DNA of 64,000 nt from contig NZ_PJAR01000041.1 in NCBI RefSeq assembly GCF_002836745.1, positions 186,001 to 250,000 of the forward strand, in the 5' to 3' direction. Below, one piece after another: positions 34,768 through 43,515 of this stretch. Under the pieces are notes generated by a model. The model was not told the origin of the DNA. It did not search any database and worked only from the letters and a program-made list of their open reading frames with translations. The stretch's first letter is position 1. Every line of letters starts with the position of its first letter. The position numbers were made by a program, and so were the translations under genes. This DNA comes from Glaciecola sp. 33A (lineage in GTDB: Bacteria; Pseudomonadota; Gammaproteobacteria; Enterobacterales; Alteromonadaceae).

Positions 34768-35991
34768 ATGAGTTGTATTATTATTGGAGCCAGCCATGCT
34801 GGAGTGCAAGCAGCGGCTAATTTACGTCGTCAGGGATATGCAGGTAAAGTCATACTGATAAGTGCTGACACTGTCTTGCCCTATCAACGTCCACCTTTAT
34901 CAAAAGCGTTTTTACAAAATGTGTTGCCTGAACAAAAATTATGGCTGCGACCCGAAACCTTTTATCAACAAAAAGACATTGATTTGATGCTAGGTAAGCG
35001 GGTTACTAATATTGACCGAGAGCAGCGAACCGTTTCATTAGATGACATGCAGTGCTTATCTTACGATAAGTTAATTCTTGCCACGGGGGCGTCTATTCGT
35101 CGCTTAACTGTGCCGGGAAGTGATTTATCTGGAGTGCATTATTTACGTGATTATCAAGATACTATGGGTATTAGGGATTCTTTAAAAAAGGCCCATAATG
35201 TAGTGGTTATTGGTGGTGGTTATATTGGTTTAGAAGTGGCAGCGTCACTGCAAAAATTAGGTAAAAATGTGACCTTGTTGCTGAAACATGACCGCCCTCT
35301 GAGTCATATAAGCAATAATGTGGTGAGTGATTATTTGACTCAACTACACACTACACATGGGGTCAATATACAACTAAATGTGGTCGTGACAGAAATTATA
35401 GGTGTTGATAAAGTGCTCGCGGTAGAGACCGAAAATGGTCAACGTTACCCAGCTGACATGGTCATAGCGGGTATTGGTGTTGTTCCAGAACAACAGCTTG
35501 CAGAACAATGCGGACTGGACGTTAATAACGGTATTCGAGTAAATGAGTATATGCAGACCTCAGACCATAATATCTATGCGATTGGTGACTGCAGTAGCTT
35601 TTACCATCCGGTCTATCAAAAACAATTACGTATTGAATCGGTACAAAATGCGACGGATCAAGCAAAAACCGCAAGCACCGCTATTTGTGGGCAGTTCGTG
35701 CCTTATTCTGCAACGGCTTGGTTTTGGTCTGATCAGTATGATGACAAGTTACAAACTGCTGGTTTATCTGAGGGCTATGACGAAATCGTGATACGTCAAG
35801 AAACCGAAAAAAGCCTGGCCGTTTTCTATTTAGCCCAAAACCAGCTAATTGCCGTGGACACGATTAATCAACCAAAATCATTTATGATCAGTCGTAAGTA
35901 TATCCACAATTTGCCTAAAGTTAACAAAGTAATACTGGCCGACAAAAACCAAGATCTTAATAGTGCTTTCACTGAAATAGCAGGAGTATGA
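34768..35991 (+). CDS. FAD-dependent ferredoxin reductase
   Basis: A 407-residue NAD(P)H:ferredoxin reductase of the putidaredoxin/rubredoxin reductase family. The FAD motif is IIIGASHAGVQAA at the N-terminus, PYQRPPLSKAFL follows, the NAD motif is VVIGGGYIGLEVAASL, and the second FAD motif is IYAIGDCSSF. It passes electrons from NAD(P)H to the ferredoxin encoded 2 bases downstream, and so to the Rieske oxygenase. The three genes form a complete three-component oxygenase system. GGAG lies before the ATG. Confidence 0.9.
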   Translation: MSCIIIGASHAGVQAAANLRRQGYAGKVILISADTVLPYQRPPLSKAFLQNVLPEQKLWLRPETFYQQKDIDLMLGKRVTNIDREQRTVSLDDMQCLSYDKLILATGASIRRLTVPGSDLSGVHYLRDYQDTMGIRDSLKKAHNVVVIGGGYIGLEVAASLQKLGKNVTLLLKHDRPLSHISNNVVSDYLTQLHTTHGVNIQLNVVVTEIIGVDKVLAVETENGQRYPADMVIAGIGVVPEQQLAEQCGLDVNNGIRVNEYMQTSDHNIYAIGDCSSFYHPVYQKQLRIESVQNATDQAKTASTAICGQFVPYSATAWFWSDQYDDKLQTAGLSEGYDEIVIRQETEKSLAVFYLAQNQLIAVDTINQPKSFMISRKYIHNLPKVNKVILADKNQDLNSAFTEIAGV

Positions 35992-35993
35992 CT

Positions 35994-36317
35994 ATGCTTA
36001 ATATAACCTTTGTATTACCCGATAAAAATGAAATTACCGTCGTTGCCAATGAAGGTGACAGTTTGATGCAAACCGCCGTAGACAACGACATAGAACAAAT
36101 CAGTGGCGATTGTGGTGGTTGTTGCTCATGCGCAACTTGCCATTGTTTTATCGATGATAAGTGGAAAGCTAAAATGATGGCTGCTGATGATATGGAAACA
36201 GAGCTATTAGAAGGTGCTATTGATAATATGCAAGAAAACAGCCGCCTGGCTTGTCAGATATTTTTAAACAAAGAACATGATGGACTAGTGGTGCACGTGC
36301 CAGAAAGTAGTTGGTAA
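35994..36317 (+). CDS. [2Fe-2S] plant-type ferredoxin
   Basis: A 107-residue ferredoxin with the cluster motif CGGCCSCATC and a fourth cysteine in RLACQI, of the adrenodoxin/putidaredoxin type. It carries electrons from the upstream reductase to the Rieske oxygenase. ATG 35994 has AGGAG 7 bases upstream; the ATG at 35988 lies only one base after that AGGAG and is a less likely start. It is the last gene of the plus-strand run, followed by a bidirectional terminator. Confidence 0.9.
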   Translation: MLNITFVLPDKNEITVVANEGDSLMQTAVDNDIEQISGDCGGCCSCATCHCFIDDKWKAKMMAADDMETELLEGAIDNMQENSRLACQIFLNKEHDGLVVHVPESSW

Positions 36318-36506
36318 TAACATGTAGTTTTACTATTGCCGATCCACTACATGTGTCTTCCCCCCGTAATATTCAGACCAACAGTAACAGCTTATTCAAC
36401 ACCAATAGAAAGTAAATAAACGCGCATTTTTATTCGATTTTAAGCGTGGACTGACAGTCTAAAAAGTGGCAGTGCTCGGCATTCATATTTTCTTCAATTA
36501 CGTTAA

Positions 36507-36531
36507 TTTTGGCTCTAAATTAGAGCCAAAA
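36507..36531. terminator. bidirectional terminator
   Basis: TTTTGGCTCT-AAATT-AGAGCCAAAA: a perfect 10-base stem with a 5-base loop and T/A-rich flanks on both sides, between the convergent ferredoxin (plus) and glyoxalase (minus) genes. Confidence 0.85.
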
Positions 36532-36543
36532 ACGGCATCTAAA

Positions 36544-37095
36544 TTACGAACTCTTACGTAATAAATTGGGCAGACGGTCTGGTGTGAAAATCTCAATCCA
36601 ATAACCATCAGGATCTTTAATAAAGGCAATTCCTTTTAGACTACCACTGTTCGGTTTCTTCTGAAATTCGACTCCTAAAGATTCAAATCGTTCGCAGGAG
36701 GCATCAACATCAGGTACTGCAAAACCAATGTGGCCAAAGCCTTTCGGTTGCTCATTACCATTATGATAAGACACACTGTCGTCGCTCTCATCACCCCAAT
36801 TGTGAGTAAGTTCTAACATAGCCGGGCGACCAAAGGTTTGCACCATGCGTTGATTGTCATCCCCTGACCAATCACTGTGACGCTCTGGTGGGATACAAGC
36901 CAGAAAATATAGGGTGAACTTCATTTCATCAAAGTCTAATCGTGTTGTCAGCGTCATGCCTAATACGTCAGTATAAAACGTGAGCGTGCGTTCCGGATCT
37001 TTAATTCTAAACATGGTTTGATTAAACACAAACTCGTGCGTAGCTGGATCGTGATACTCTACTAAGCCCTGGGCTTGGTCAAAATGACGACTCAT
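36544..37095 (-). CDS. gloA: glyoxalase I (lactoylglutathione lyase)
   Basis: A 183-residue VOC-fold glyoxalase I of the longer, eukaryote-like type. Metal ligands appear in [10 protein letters not shown] (Gln), [10 protein letters not shown] (Glu), GHIGFAV (His) and YWIEIF (Glu). It isomerises the hemithioacetal of methylglyoxal and glutathione to lactoylglutathione. AGGAG lies 6 bases before the ATG. It is the last gene of the minus-strand run, 93 bases after the AruH-like gene. It may detoxify a reactive 2-oxoaldehyde produced in the pathway, or simply be housekeeping. Confidence 0.9.
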   Translation of the reverse strand: MSRHFDQAQGLVEYHDPATHEFVFNQTMFRIKDPERTLTFYTDVLGMTLTTRLDFDEMKFTLYFLACIPPERHSDWSGDDNQRMVQTFGRPAMLELTHNWGDESDDSVSYHNGNEQPKGFGHIGFAVPDVDASCERFESLGVEFQKKPNSGSLKGIAFIKDPDGYWIEIFTPDRLPNLLRKSS

Positions 37096-37188
37096 ATTAG
37101 TCTCCTATTGACTTTGTAAAAACCATAAATGACTGTGTTATCTTGTATTTTGAATGCTTTGGAATATTTTATGACATTAATGAACGTA

Positions 37189-38388
37189 TTACCGCTGCAC
37201 AGTCCGCAAATGTAAAAATTGCTGCATGAAGCTGTCAATTCGATTACATGCATCTTCCAGTTGAACATCATCCACAACGTAAGAAATGCGAATAAAGTCA
37301 GAGGTACACTTACCAAAAGCGGTGGCGGGTAAAACGCCAATTTTTTTCTGTTCGAATAAAGCGTCGGCAAACTGCTGTGCGTTAAGCCCGGTTTGGCTCA
37401 CATTGACCAATAAAAACATGGATGCCTGTGGTGGTACGCAACTTAACTGTGGATGTTTAGCAAAGCACTTAACTAAGCGGTCTCGACGTCGTTGGTAAGT
37501 TAAGCGCATTTTTTCAGACTCTGCCAATGCGTCGGGATCGGTCAATGCAGTATATGCGGCTTGTTGGACAAATCCCGGTAGGCCATACAACATACATAAT
37601 GACAAATTACTTAAGTGTTTAATTAATTCTATTGGTCCGATGGCCCAACCCACTCGCCAACCGGTCATTGCATGAGATTTAGATAGGCTGTTTATGGTGA
37701 TTGTACGTTCAGCCATGCCATCTACGCCAGCGATACTGACATGTTCACCTTCGAAAACAGTGTGGCTGTATACCTCATCAGATACCACCCAAAGATCATG
37801 CTTAATGGCAAGGTCAGCAATAAATTTCAGTTCATCTTTGCGCAACATCATGCCACTTGGATTACTTGGCGTTGCAAAATAAATAGCTTTGGAATGCGTC
37901 GTTATGGCTGCGCTCAAACCAGCTTTGTCTAAACAAAAATGATTTTGCGTATCCATAGCAACCGGCACTAATGTGGCGCCAGTTAACTCAATACACGCTT
38001 CGTATGTAATATAATTGGGCTGCAATACAATGGCTTCATCTCCCGGCTCTAAAATACATAAAGAGCTAGCAAACAGCGCGTTTTGCGCTCCTGCCAACAT
38101 GATGACATTGTCTTTGGTGACTGTTTGACCAGAACTCGCTTGATGATTAGCGGCAATTTTTTCACGTAAACAGCCACGTCCCTCAATTTCAACGTAATGT
38201 GTATCGCCGCTGCGTAAACTAGTTATTGCACTGTCGACCACACAGACAGGCGTGTCGAAATCGGGATCGCCAATGCTTAAAATAATAACGCTTGGATCGC
38301 GTTCTTTAAGTGAAGTTGCTTTAAAATGGATGTCCCAAGCATCCACAGTGTCGCCTTGAATAGCTAGAGTGAGTGGCGCATAACGCAT
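37189..38388 (-). CDS. aruH: PLP aminotransferase, arginine:pyruvate transaminase-like
   Basis: A 399-residue class I aminotransferase. MRY...GDTVDAWDIHFKA, LSIGDPDFDTP, SDEVYSHTVFEGEHVS and SLSKSHAMTGWRVGWAIGP (with the PLP lysine in SLSKSHA) match my recollection of AruH, arginine:pyruvate transaminase. AruH converts L-arginine and pyruvate to 2-ketoarginine and alanine. The ketoarginine-decarboxylase-like gene at 29457 is the next enzyme. The gene is separated from the upstream aldehyde dehydrogenase by 179 bases that contain a decamer tandem array. Specificity for arginine itself, rather than a derivative, is not shown. Confidence 0.85.
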   Translation of the reverse strand: MRYAPLTLAIQGDTVDAWDIHFKATSLKERDPSVIILSIGDPDFDTPVCVVDSAITSLRSGDTHYVEIEGRGCLREKIAANHQASSGQTVTKDNVIMLAGAQNALFASSLCILEPGDEAIVLQPNYITYEACIELTGATLVPVAMDTQNHFCLDKAGLSAAITTHSKAIYFATPSNPSGMMLRKDELKFIADLAIKHDLWVVSDEVYSHTVFEGEHVSIAGVDGMAERTITINSLSKSHAMTGWRVGWAIGPIELIKHLSNLSLCMLYGLPGFVQQAAYTALTDPDALAESEKMRLTYQRRRDRLVKCFAKHPQLSCVPPQASMFLLVNVSQTGLNAQQFADALFEQKKIGVLPATAFGKCTSDFIRISYVVDDVQLEDACNRIDSFMQQFLHLRTVQR

Positions 38389-38459
38389 AATGTGTATTCC
38401 TGTTTATCGCAAGTAATAGTGATTTTGTTAAGGCGAAGCGACAACAATAAATATGAACT

Positions 38460-38569
38460 AATAGAAGCTAATAAAGGCCAATAGAGGACAATAGAGGCTA
38501 AAAGAAGCTAATAAAAGCCAATAGAAGCTAATAGAAGCTGATGAAGGCCAATAGAAGCTAATAGAGGTT
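38460..38569. repeat. decamer tandem array 1 (unit AATAGAAGCT)
   Basis: Eleven direct units of exactly 10 bases with no indels; consensus AATAGAAGCT, variants such as AATAAAGGCC, AATAGAGGCT and GATGAAGGCC. The array runs up to and into the stop codon of the aldehyde dehydrogenase (38568-38570) and occupies most of the gap before the AruH-like gene. The period is about one helical turn. No coding potential is evident. Confidence 0.9.
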
Positions 38570-39998
38570 AATCGGCAGCATTAATAAGCATGGCTTTAGT
38601 TTCTGTGTATTCTTTTAATCCTTCAATACCCCACTCTCGACCGTTACCCGATTGTTTATATCCACCAAAAGGACTATCGGTATTGAACAGGGCACCTTGT
38701 ATATAACACTGACCAGCTCGTAATTTGCTGGCAATCTTAATTGCCGCAGCTTGATCGGCGGCAAACACGGCGGACGACAAGCCAAATGGCGTCTCATTTG
38801 CTAGTTCAATTGCCTGTTGAATATTTTGGTAAGGAATAATGCATAACACGGGACCAAATATTTCTTCTTGAGCAATAATCATATCATTGCTGACATCCGA
38901 AAAAATTGTCGGCAGCACATAAGCCCCTTTACGCAATGCTGCAGGTAGTTGCGTGCCACCGCAGAGTAATTTAGCGCCTTCTTCTATGCCTTTTTCGATA
39001 TAGCTCAATACCCGTTGCTGCTGTTGCCGGGAACTAAGTGGCCCCATATTGGTGGCGGCTAACATCGGATCGCCTAACTGCCATTCTGCAGCAGCGTATT
39101 TGGCTATCTCTTCAACTTCAGCTAGTTGTTCAGCGGGCACTAACATTCTCGTAAGCGCGCAACATGTTTGCCCCGAATTCAGCATCACGTCTTCTACACC
39201 ATAACGCACAGCGGCAGGCAAATCGGCACCTTGAGCGATGATATAAGGTGATTTCCCACCCAGCTCTTGGCAGACTCTTTTTACCGTTGGTGCGGCTGCT
39301 TGCGCCACTTTTACGCCCGCCAAGGTTGAGCCGGTAAAAGACACCATATCGACTAACGCATGGCTGCATAACGCTTCACCAATTTCACTGCCTACTCCGG
39401 TCAATAAATTAAATACACCCTGTGGTAAACTGCTTTGATGAATAATTTCAGCTAAAATCAAATCTTGCAACGGTGTTTGTTCAGCGGGCTTAACTACCAC
39501 AGTGCAACCTGCAGCTAGTGCTGGACCTAACTTACCTACTAATTGCGATAAAGGGTAATTCCAAGGATTGATTAATACACAAACGCCAACAGCCTCAGTA
39601 ACAACAATATGATTAGCGTGTACCTGCTGTTTATCCATTTCACTAGCTAACGGTGCGAAGCTGCGGAATGCATCAATAGAGCCCTGTACTTGTATTTCAG
39701 AAGCCAAAGAAAGGGGGCAACCCATCGATGCTACTATCACTTCTGTGAGTTCATCGATACGTGCTTGCATGCCGTCGGCTATTTCGTTAATAATCGCAGC
39801 TCTGAAATCAGCAGGTTGTTCAGACCAAGAGCTAAATGCCCTACTTGCAGCTCGGATGGCACTGTCTACGTCTTGCACATCGGCAGATGGCACACTCGCA
39901 TAGAGTTCACCATTAGCCGGATTTATCACTTCAAGTCGTGCGTCACTGTGGCTATTTACCCAGTGACCATCAATATAGAGCTGTTCAAATTTTTTCAT
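38568..39998 (-). CDS. NAD(P)-dependent aldehyde dehydrogenase
   Basis: A 476-residue aldehyde dehydrogenase with INPWNYPLSQL, FTGSTLAG, ELGGKSPYII (general base Glu) and NSGQTCCALTRM (nucleophile Cys), then EEIFGPVLCIIPYQ. Following the AruH and AruI logic it should oxidise 4-guanidinobutanal, or a modified form, to 4-guanidinobutanoate. It lies 18 bases after the carbamoyl-hydrolase gene on the same strand, and its stop codon falls within the end of the decamer array. Confidence 0.9.
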   Translation of the reverse strand: MKKFEQLYIDGHWVNSHSDARLEVINPANGELYASVPSADVQDVDSAIRAASRAFSSWSEQPADFRAAIINEIADGMQARIDELTEVIVASMGCPLSLASEIQVQGSIDAFRSFAPLASEMDKQQVHANHIVVTEAVGVCVLINPWNYPLSQLVGKLGPALAAGCTVVVKPAEQTPLQDLILAEIIHQSSLPQGVFNLLTGVGSEIGEALCSHALVDMVSFTGSTLAGVKVAQAAAPTVKRVCQELGGKSPYIIAQGADLPAAVRYGVEDVMLNSGQTCCALTRMLVPAEQLAEVEEIAKYAAAEWQLGDPMLAATNMGPLSSRQQQQRVLSYIEKGIEEGAKLLCGGTQLPAALRKGAYVLPTIFSDVSNDMIIAQEEIFGPVLCIIPYQNIQQAIELANETPFGLSSAVFAADQAAAIKIASKLRAGQCYIQGALFNTDSPFGGYKQSGNGREWGIEGLKEYTETKAMLINAAD

Positions 39999-40016
39999 TT
40001 AACACCATATTTACCG

Positions 40017-41246
40017 TTACTCAGCAGCTAATTTTAATACCGCGCCTAATAAAACCTGACAACCTGCAGCAATGTCTTCGGGTTTGGCGTTTTCAGCTTC
40101 GTTATGGCTAATTCCCTTTTCACACGGCACAAAGATCATCGATGTAGGGGCAACTCGAGAGACATAGACAGAATCGTGGCCCGCGCCAGAGAACATTTCT
40201 TCGTAGGCTAAGCCCATTTCTTCAACAGCTTCTCGAACTGCATCAATGCAGGTTTTATCAAACTCAACTGCAGGTGAATTCCACTCATCCAAAATGTCAA
40301 AATCGACATCACAAGCAGCACAAACTTGCTCAGAAATCTGTTTAAATTTCTGATCCATTTGTTGCAATATATCCTGATTAGGATGACGTAGATCGACTGT
40401 TAACGTTAATGTTTCAGGTACTGTGTTACGCGAACCCGGAGTGACGTTGATATCACCAAAGGTCGCCCTGGCTTGAGGTGCATATTCATCTGCGAGCGCA
40501 TACAGTTGAGCAATAATTTGCGTTGCTGCTTTCACTGGGTCTTTGCGTTGGTCCATAGGGGTCGGGCCTGCATGCACCGGTTGCCCGTGTATCACTAAAT
40601 CGTACCAGCGCATTCCCTGTACGCCTTTAACCACGCCTATCTGTTTATTAATTAATTCCAGAATAGGCCCTTGTTCTATATGTAATTCGAATGCCGCTTT
40701 TATAGGGAATGGTGCACAGGGAGTCTCGCCTAAATAACCTATACGTTCGAGCTCCTGTTTGATTGTCGCTCCTTGTTTATCGGTACGCTGCCAACCATAA
40801 TCAATAGAAAACTCCCCACTCCAAACACCCGAGCCAATCATGGCCGGAGAAAAACGAGCTCCTTCCTCATTCGTCCATACCACTACTTCAATGGGATGCA
40901 AGGTTTGTTGATTGGCATCATTTAAGGTGCGTAATACTTCTAAGCCAGCTAAAACGCCATATACGCCATCAAATCTGCCGCCTGTCGGTTGCGAGTCTAA
41001 ATGACTCCCGATAATGACGGGAGGCAAGTTGTTATCAGACCCTTTTTGGCGCAGAAATAAATTGCCCATCTGATCGACTCTAAGCTCACAGCCTATTTCT
41101 TTACACCAGCTTACAAATAAATCTCTACCGGCTTTATCCAAGTCAGTTAAGGCTTGACGATTACAACCGCCTTTTGGCGTCGCGCCAATTTCAGCCATGA
41201 CCATTAAACTAGACCATAATCTTTCGCCATTGATTTTTAGTGTCAT
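40017..41246 (-). CDS. M20-family N-carbamoyl-amino-acid hydrolase / allantoate amidohydrolase type
   Basis: A 409-residue Zn amidohydrolase of the HyuC / ureidopropionase / allantoate amidohydrolase group. Metal ligands are visible in IGSHLDSQ (His), GGRFDGVYG (Asp), TNEEGARF (Glu pair), ELHIEQGP (His) and GISHNEAE (His). The family hydrolyses N-carbamoyl groups to the amine, CO2 and ammonia. AGGAG lies 7 bases before the ATG. It starts 10 bases after the amidinotransferase-fold hydrolase. The pair would convert a guanidino group first to a ureido group and then to a free amine. Confidence 0.87.
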   Translation of the reverse strand: MTLKINGERLWSSLMVMAEIGATPKGGCNRQALTDLDKAGRDLFVSWCKEIGCELRVDQMGNLFLRQKGSDNNLPPVIIGSHLDSQPTGGRFDGVYGVLAGLEVLRTLNDANQQTLHPIEVVVWTNEEGARFSPAMIGSGVWSGEFSIDYGWQRTDKQGATIKQELERIGYLGETPCAPFPIKAAFELHIEQGPILELINKQIGVVKGVQGMRWYDLVIHGQPVHAGPTPMDQRKDPVKAATQIIAQLYALADEYAPQARATFGDINVTPGSRNTVPETLTLTVDLRHPNQDILQQMDQKFKQISEQVCAACDVDFDILDEWNSPAVEFDKTCIDAVREAVEEMGLAYEEMFSGAGHDSVYVSRVAPTSMIFVPCEKGISHNEAENAKPEDIAAGCQVLLGAVLKLAAE

Positions 41247-41256
41247 ATTAATTCTC

Positions 41257-42165
41257 CTACGCGTCTTTTCGACTTAAAGGTTGGCACATACAGTGCACAC
41301 CGCCACCACCAGAAGTGAACATTGACATATCTGGCTGATACACTTCCAAACCATGGGCTTTTGCTTTGCCCACTAGCTCTTTACTCGCTTGGGGTATTAA
41401 TACTCTATCATTACCTAAAGCGACAACATTCACCCCAAGCTCTAATACCGACCGATAAGAAATATCAATAATGTCAATCCCTCTACTTTTCAACCAATCG
41501 AGTAATTCATCTTCTACGGCTTGAGTACAAACGGCAGCTAACTTCTCTGACAACATGGCAAATTTTACATCTAAATGTAAAAAGTACGGGTCAAATTGAT
41601 AAGATTTAAACTCCCATCCTTCTTTTTCAACCCAGCTACGGACTTGCTTAAGTCCGGCTTCGCTTGTACGTTCGCCAGTATAACCACACAATATAACCCC
41701 TGGCTCTAAAACCATGAAGTCACCGCCTTCAAAAGCACCTGCGGTAACAGCCTCGTAAACCGGAATGTTGTTTTCTTGATAGAATTTAGATACCGCTACC
41801 CACTCACCGCGTCGCCATGGGCTATACATTTGGGTGATCATAGGACCCCAAGGCGTTAATACCGAAGAATCGCGAGCATATATTTGATAAGGCAAGTTTT
41901 CATCCGCCTTAAGAAAATGAGTTTTTACTCCGCAATGTTGATAAACGTCTAACATTTCTTGGTATTGCTGTTGCGCTATATGCTTGTCAAACTCGCGTCC
42001 CAATCGAATTGAACGCAGCGACATTGCATTACCTTTTTGCCATGAATAATGCTCCATGGGTCCAATCAATACATCTTGCAGCTCACCATATTCAGAGTCC
42101 ATGCTCCAATAATCTAGACGAGATGTGGCTCCTTGCGCGTTACGACGGAAAAAAGGGTCTTGCAT
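41257..42165 (-). CDS. amidinotransferase / arginine-deiminase-fold guanidino hydrolase
   Basis: A 302-residue pentein-fold enzyme of the amidinotransferase/DDAH group. Visible catalytic elements are ARDSSVLTPWG (Asp), FEGGD (substrate-binding acids), FLHLDVKF (His) and the C-terminal GGGGVHCMCQPL with nucleophile Cys292. It could hydrolyse a guanidine to a urea with loss of ammonia, or transfer an amidino group. Directly followed by an N-carbamoyl hydrolase, a deiminase role is more likely than transfer. First gene of the minus-strand run; divergent from the LysR gene across a palindromic site. Confidence 0.83.
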   Translation of the reverse strand: MQDPFFRRNAQGATSRLDYWSMDSEYGELQDVLIGPMEHYSWQKGNAMSLRSIRLGREFDKHIAQQQYQEMLDVYQHCGVKTHFLKADENLPYQIYARDSSVLTPWGPMITQMYSPWRRGEWVAVSKFYQENNIPVYEAVTAGAFEGGDFMVLEPGVILCGYTGERTSEAGLKQVRSWVEKEGWEFKSYQFDPYFLHLDVKFAMLSEKLAAVCTQAVEDELLDWLKSRGIDIIDISYRSVLELGVNVVALGNDRVLIPQASKELVGKAKAHGLEVYQPDMSMFTSGGGGVHCMCQPLSRKDA

Positions 42166-42236
42166 GCGTAAATTACTCTATCAGAATTTATCCGTTTAGT
42201 TTATGGTTACCTAATTAATAATCAAGCAAAGGTTAT

Positions 42237-42251
42237 TGACCAAATTGGTCA
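42237..42251. promoter_or_regulatory. palindromic site in LysR / guanidino-hydrolase promoter
   Basis: TGACCAA-A-TTGGTCA is a perfect inverted repeat with a single central base in the divergent region between the guanidino hydrolase (start 42165) and LysR gene (start 42414). It is a candidate binding site for that LysR regulator. Confidence 0.45.
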
Positions 42252-42413
42252 CATAATGAGACCAGGCTGGCTGTTGACTATATTCACTAACCCTAGATAA
42301 AAAATAAAAACTCGTCGGAAACAAGCCGTGTCGGCAATACAGCCGAAAAGGAGTGATTGCACCGCAGCTGTTATTTTTTACAAAAACACATGGTTTTGAA
42401 GGAAGCGATATCA

Positions 42414-43358
42414 ATGAAACAGAAACAAAGCCCTTATTTGGATTTACGGCAAATTCCGCTAAATTCCTTACATGCCTTTGAAGCTGCCGGTCGACATTGC
42501 CATATGCGTCAAGCGGCGCAGGAAATGTTCGTGTCACATTCAGCACTAAGTCGACACATAAAACTACTAGAAGCACGATTAGGTACACAACTTTTTGAGC
42601 GAAAAAATAACAAGCTGCGATTGACTGCGCCGGGCAGCCGATTACTATCATCCATCCAAATTGCTTTCGCTGAATTGAACAAAGGTTTGCATATGCTTGA
42701 CCCCACCTTAGTCGCGGGCGAAATAGTCATAGGCACTACAGCCACCATCATGCTTAATTGGTTATTGCCAGTATTGGCGAATGTACAGCGTCAATTTCCG
42801 GAAATTTCATTTAAGTTAAAAACGCTGGAACCGCATCAAAAATCCTTGCCGCCTGATCTCGACATCGCCTTATGCTTAGGCTTACCTGAGGATCCAAGCA
42901 GAACAATTACTAAACTGTATAATGAATATTATGTGCCCGTGTGTCATCCTGCATTACTGAAAGGACAGGCGATAAAAACAGTTAAAGAACTCCTTGCTTA
43001 TCCACTATTACACGACGGATTGGCGCAATGGTTTAAGTGGTTTAATCATCACAAATTAGATGGACAAAGTGCAGCACAACATACTTATTTTGAATACGCT
43101 TATCAAGCCATCGAAGCCGCTCGACTTGGCATGGGTATCGCATTAGCTGACACTGTAGAGGTGGCAGATGATATTAAACAAGGTAAGTTAATGCTCGCGG
43201 TTGATTCAGACCACAATGAAGGACAATCGGTTTACTTAGCCACTCATGAAGAAAAAAACATGAATTACCGCACTCAGTTAGTACTGCGTGGTGTGTTAGA
43301 AAATCTGGCCCAAAAAGGCGCAAGGTTAGAAAAAAATTTCAACTTGCTTACTTTATGA
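42414..43358 (+). CDS. LysR-family transcriptional regulator
   Basis: A 314-residue LysR regulator of the GcvA/AmpR type: HTH in LNSLHAFEAAGRHCHMRQAAQEMFVSHSALSRHIKLLEARLG and a C-terminal effector domain (DIALCLGLPEDPSRTI, RLGMGIALADTVEV). I chose ATG 42414, which has GGAAG 8 bases upstream; an alternative at 42357 would add 19 residues before a normal LysR N-terminus. It is divergent from the guanidino-hydrolase operon and is its probable regulator. The effector is unknown. Confidence 0.88.
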   Translation: MKQKQSPYLDLRQIPLNSLHAFEAAGRHCHMRQAAQEMFVSHSALSRHIKLLEARLGTQLFERKNNKLRLTAPGSRLLSSIQIAFAELNKGLHMLDPTLVAGEIVIGTTATIMLNWLLPVLANVQRQFPEISFKLKTLEPHQKSLPPDLDIALCLGLPEDPSRTITKLYNEYYVPVCHPALLKGQAIKTVKELLAYPLLHDGLAQWFKWFNHHKLDGQSAAQHTYFEYAYQAIEAARLGMGIALADTVEVADDIKQGKLMLAVDSDHNEGQSVYLATHEEKNMNYRTQLVLRGVLENLAQKGARLEKNFNLLTL

Positions 43359-43464
43359 ATAAAGGATGAATAGGTCTGGGATTGCTGCAGTTGAATTAGC
43401 TGGATACGACTATTCACTTAATTATTTAGGATTAAAAAATACATCCGCATAGTAAAATATCTTA

Positions 43465-43490
43465 TAAAAAAGGCGCCTTAAGAGGCGCCT
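43465..43490 (-). terminator. terminator of the third TonB receptor gene
   Basis: AGGCGCCT-TAAG-AGGCGCCT forms an 8-base GC-rich stem. On the minus strand it is followed by six T. It lies 26 bases after the TonB gene stop. Confidence 0.85.
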
Positions 43491-43515
43491 AAACGAGTTA
43501 CGTTTTGTGGATTTT

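Noticed and set aside
37092-37370. 92-codon minus-strand ORF between glyoxalase and AruH-like genes
   Set aside because: Most of it overlaps the 3' end of the AruH-like gene in another frame, and it has no ribosome site or family features.
38460-38569. Reading the decamer arrays as CRISPR
   Set aside because: Units are 10 bases, directly adjacent with no spacers, and no cas genes are present.
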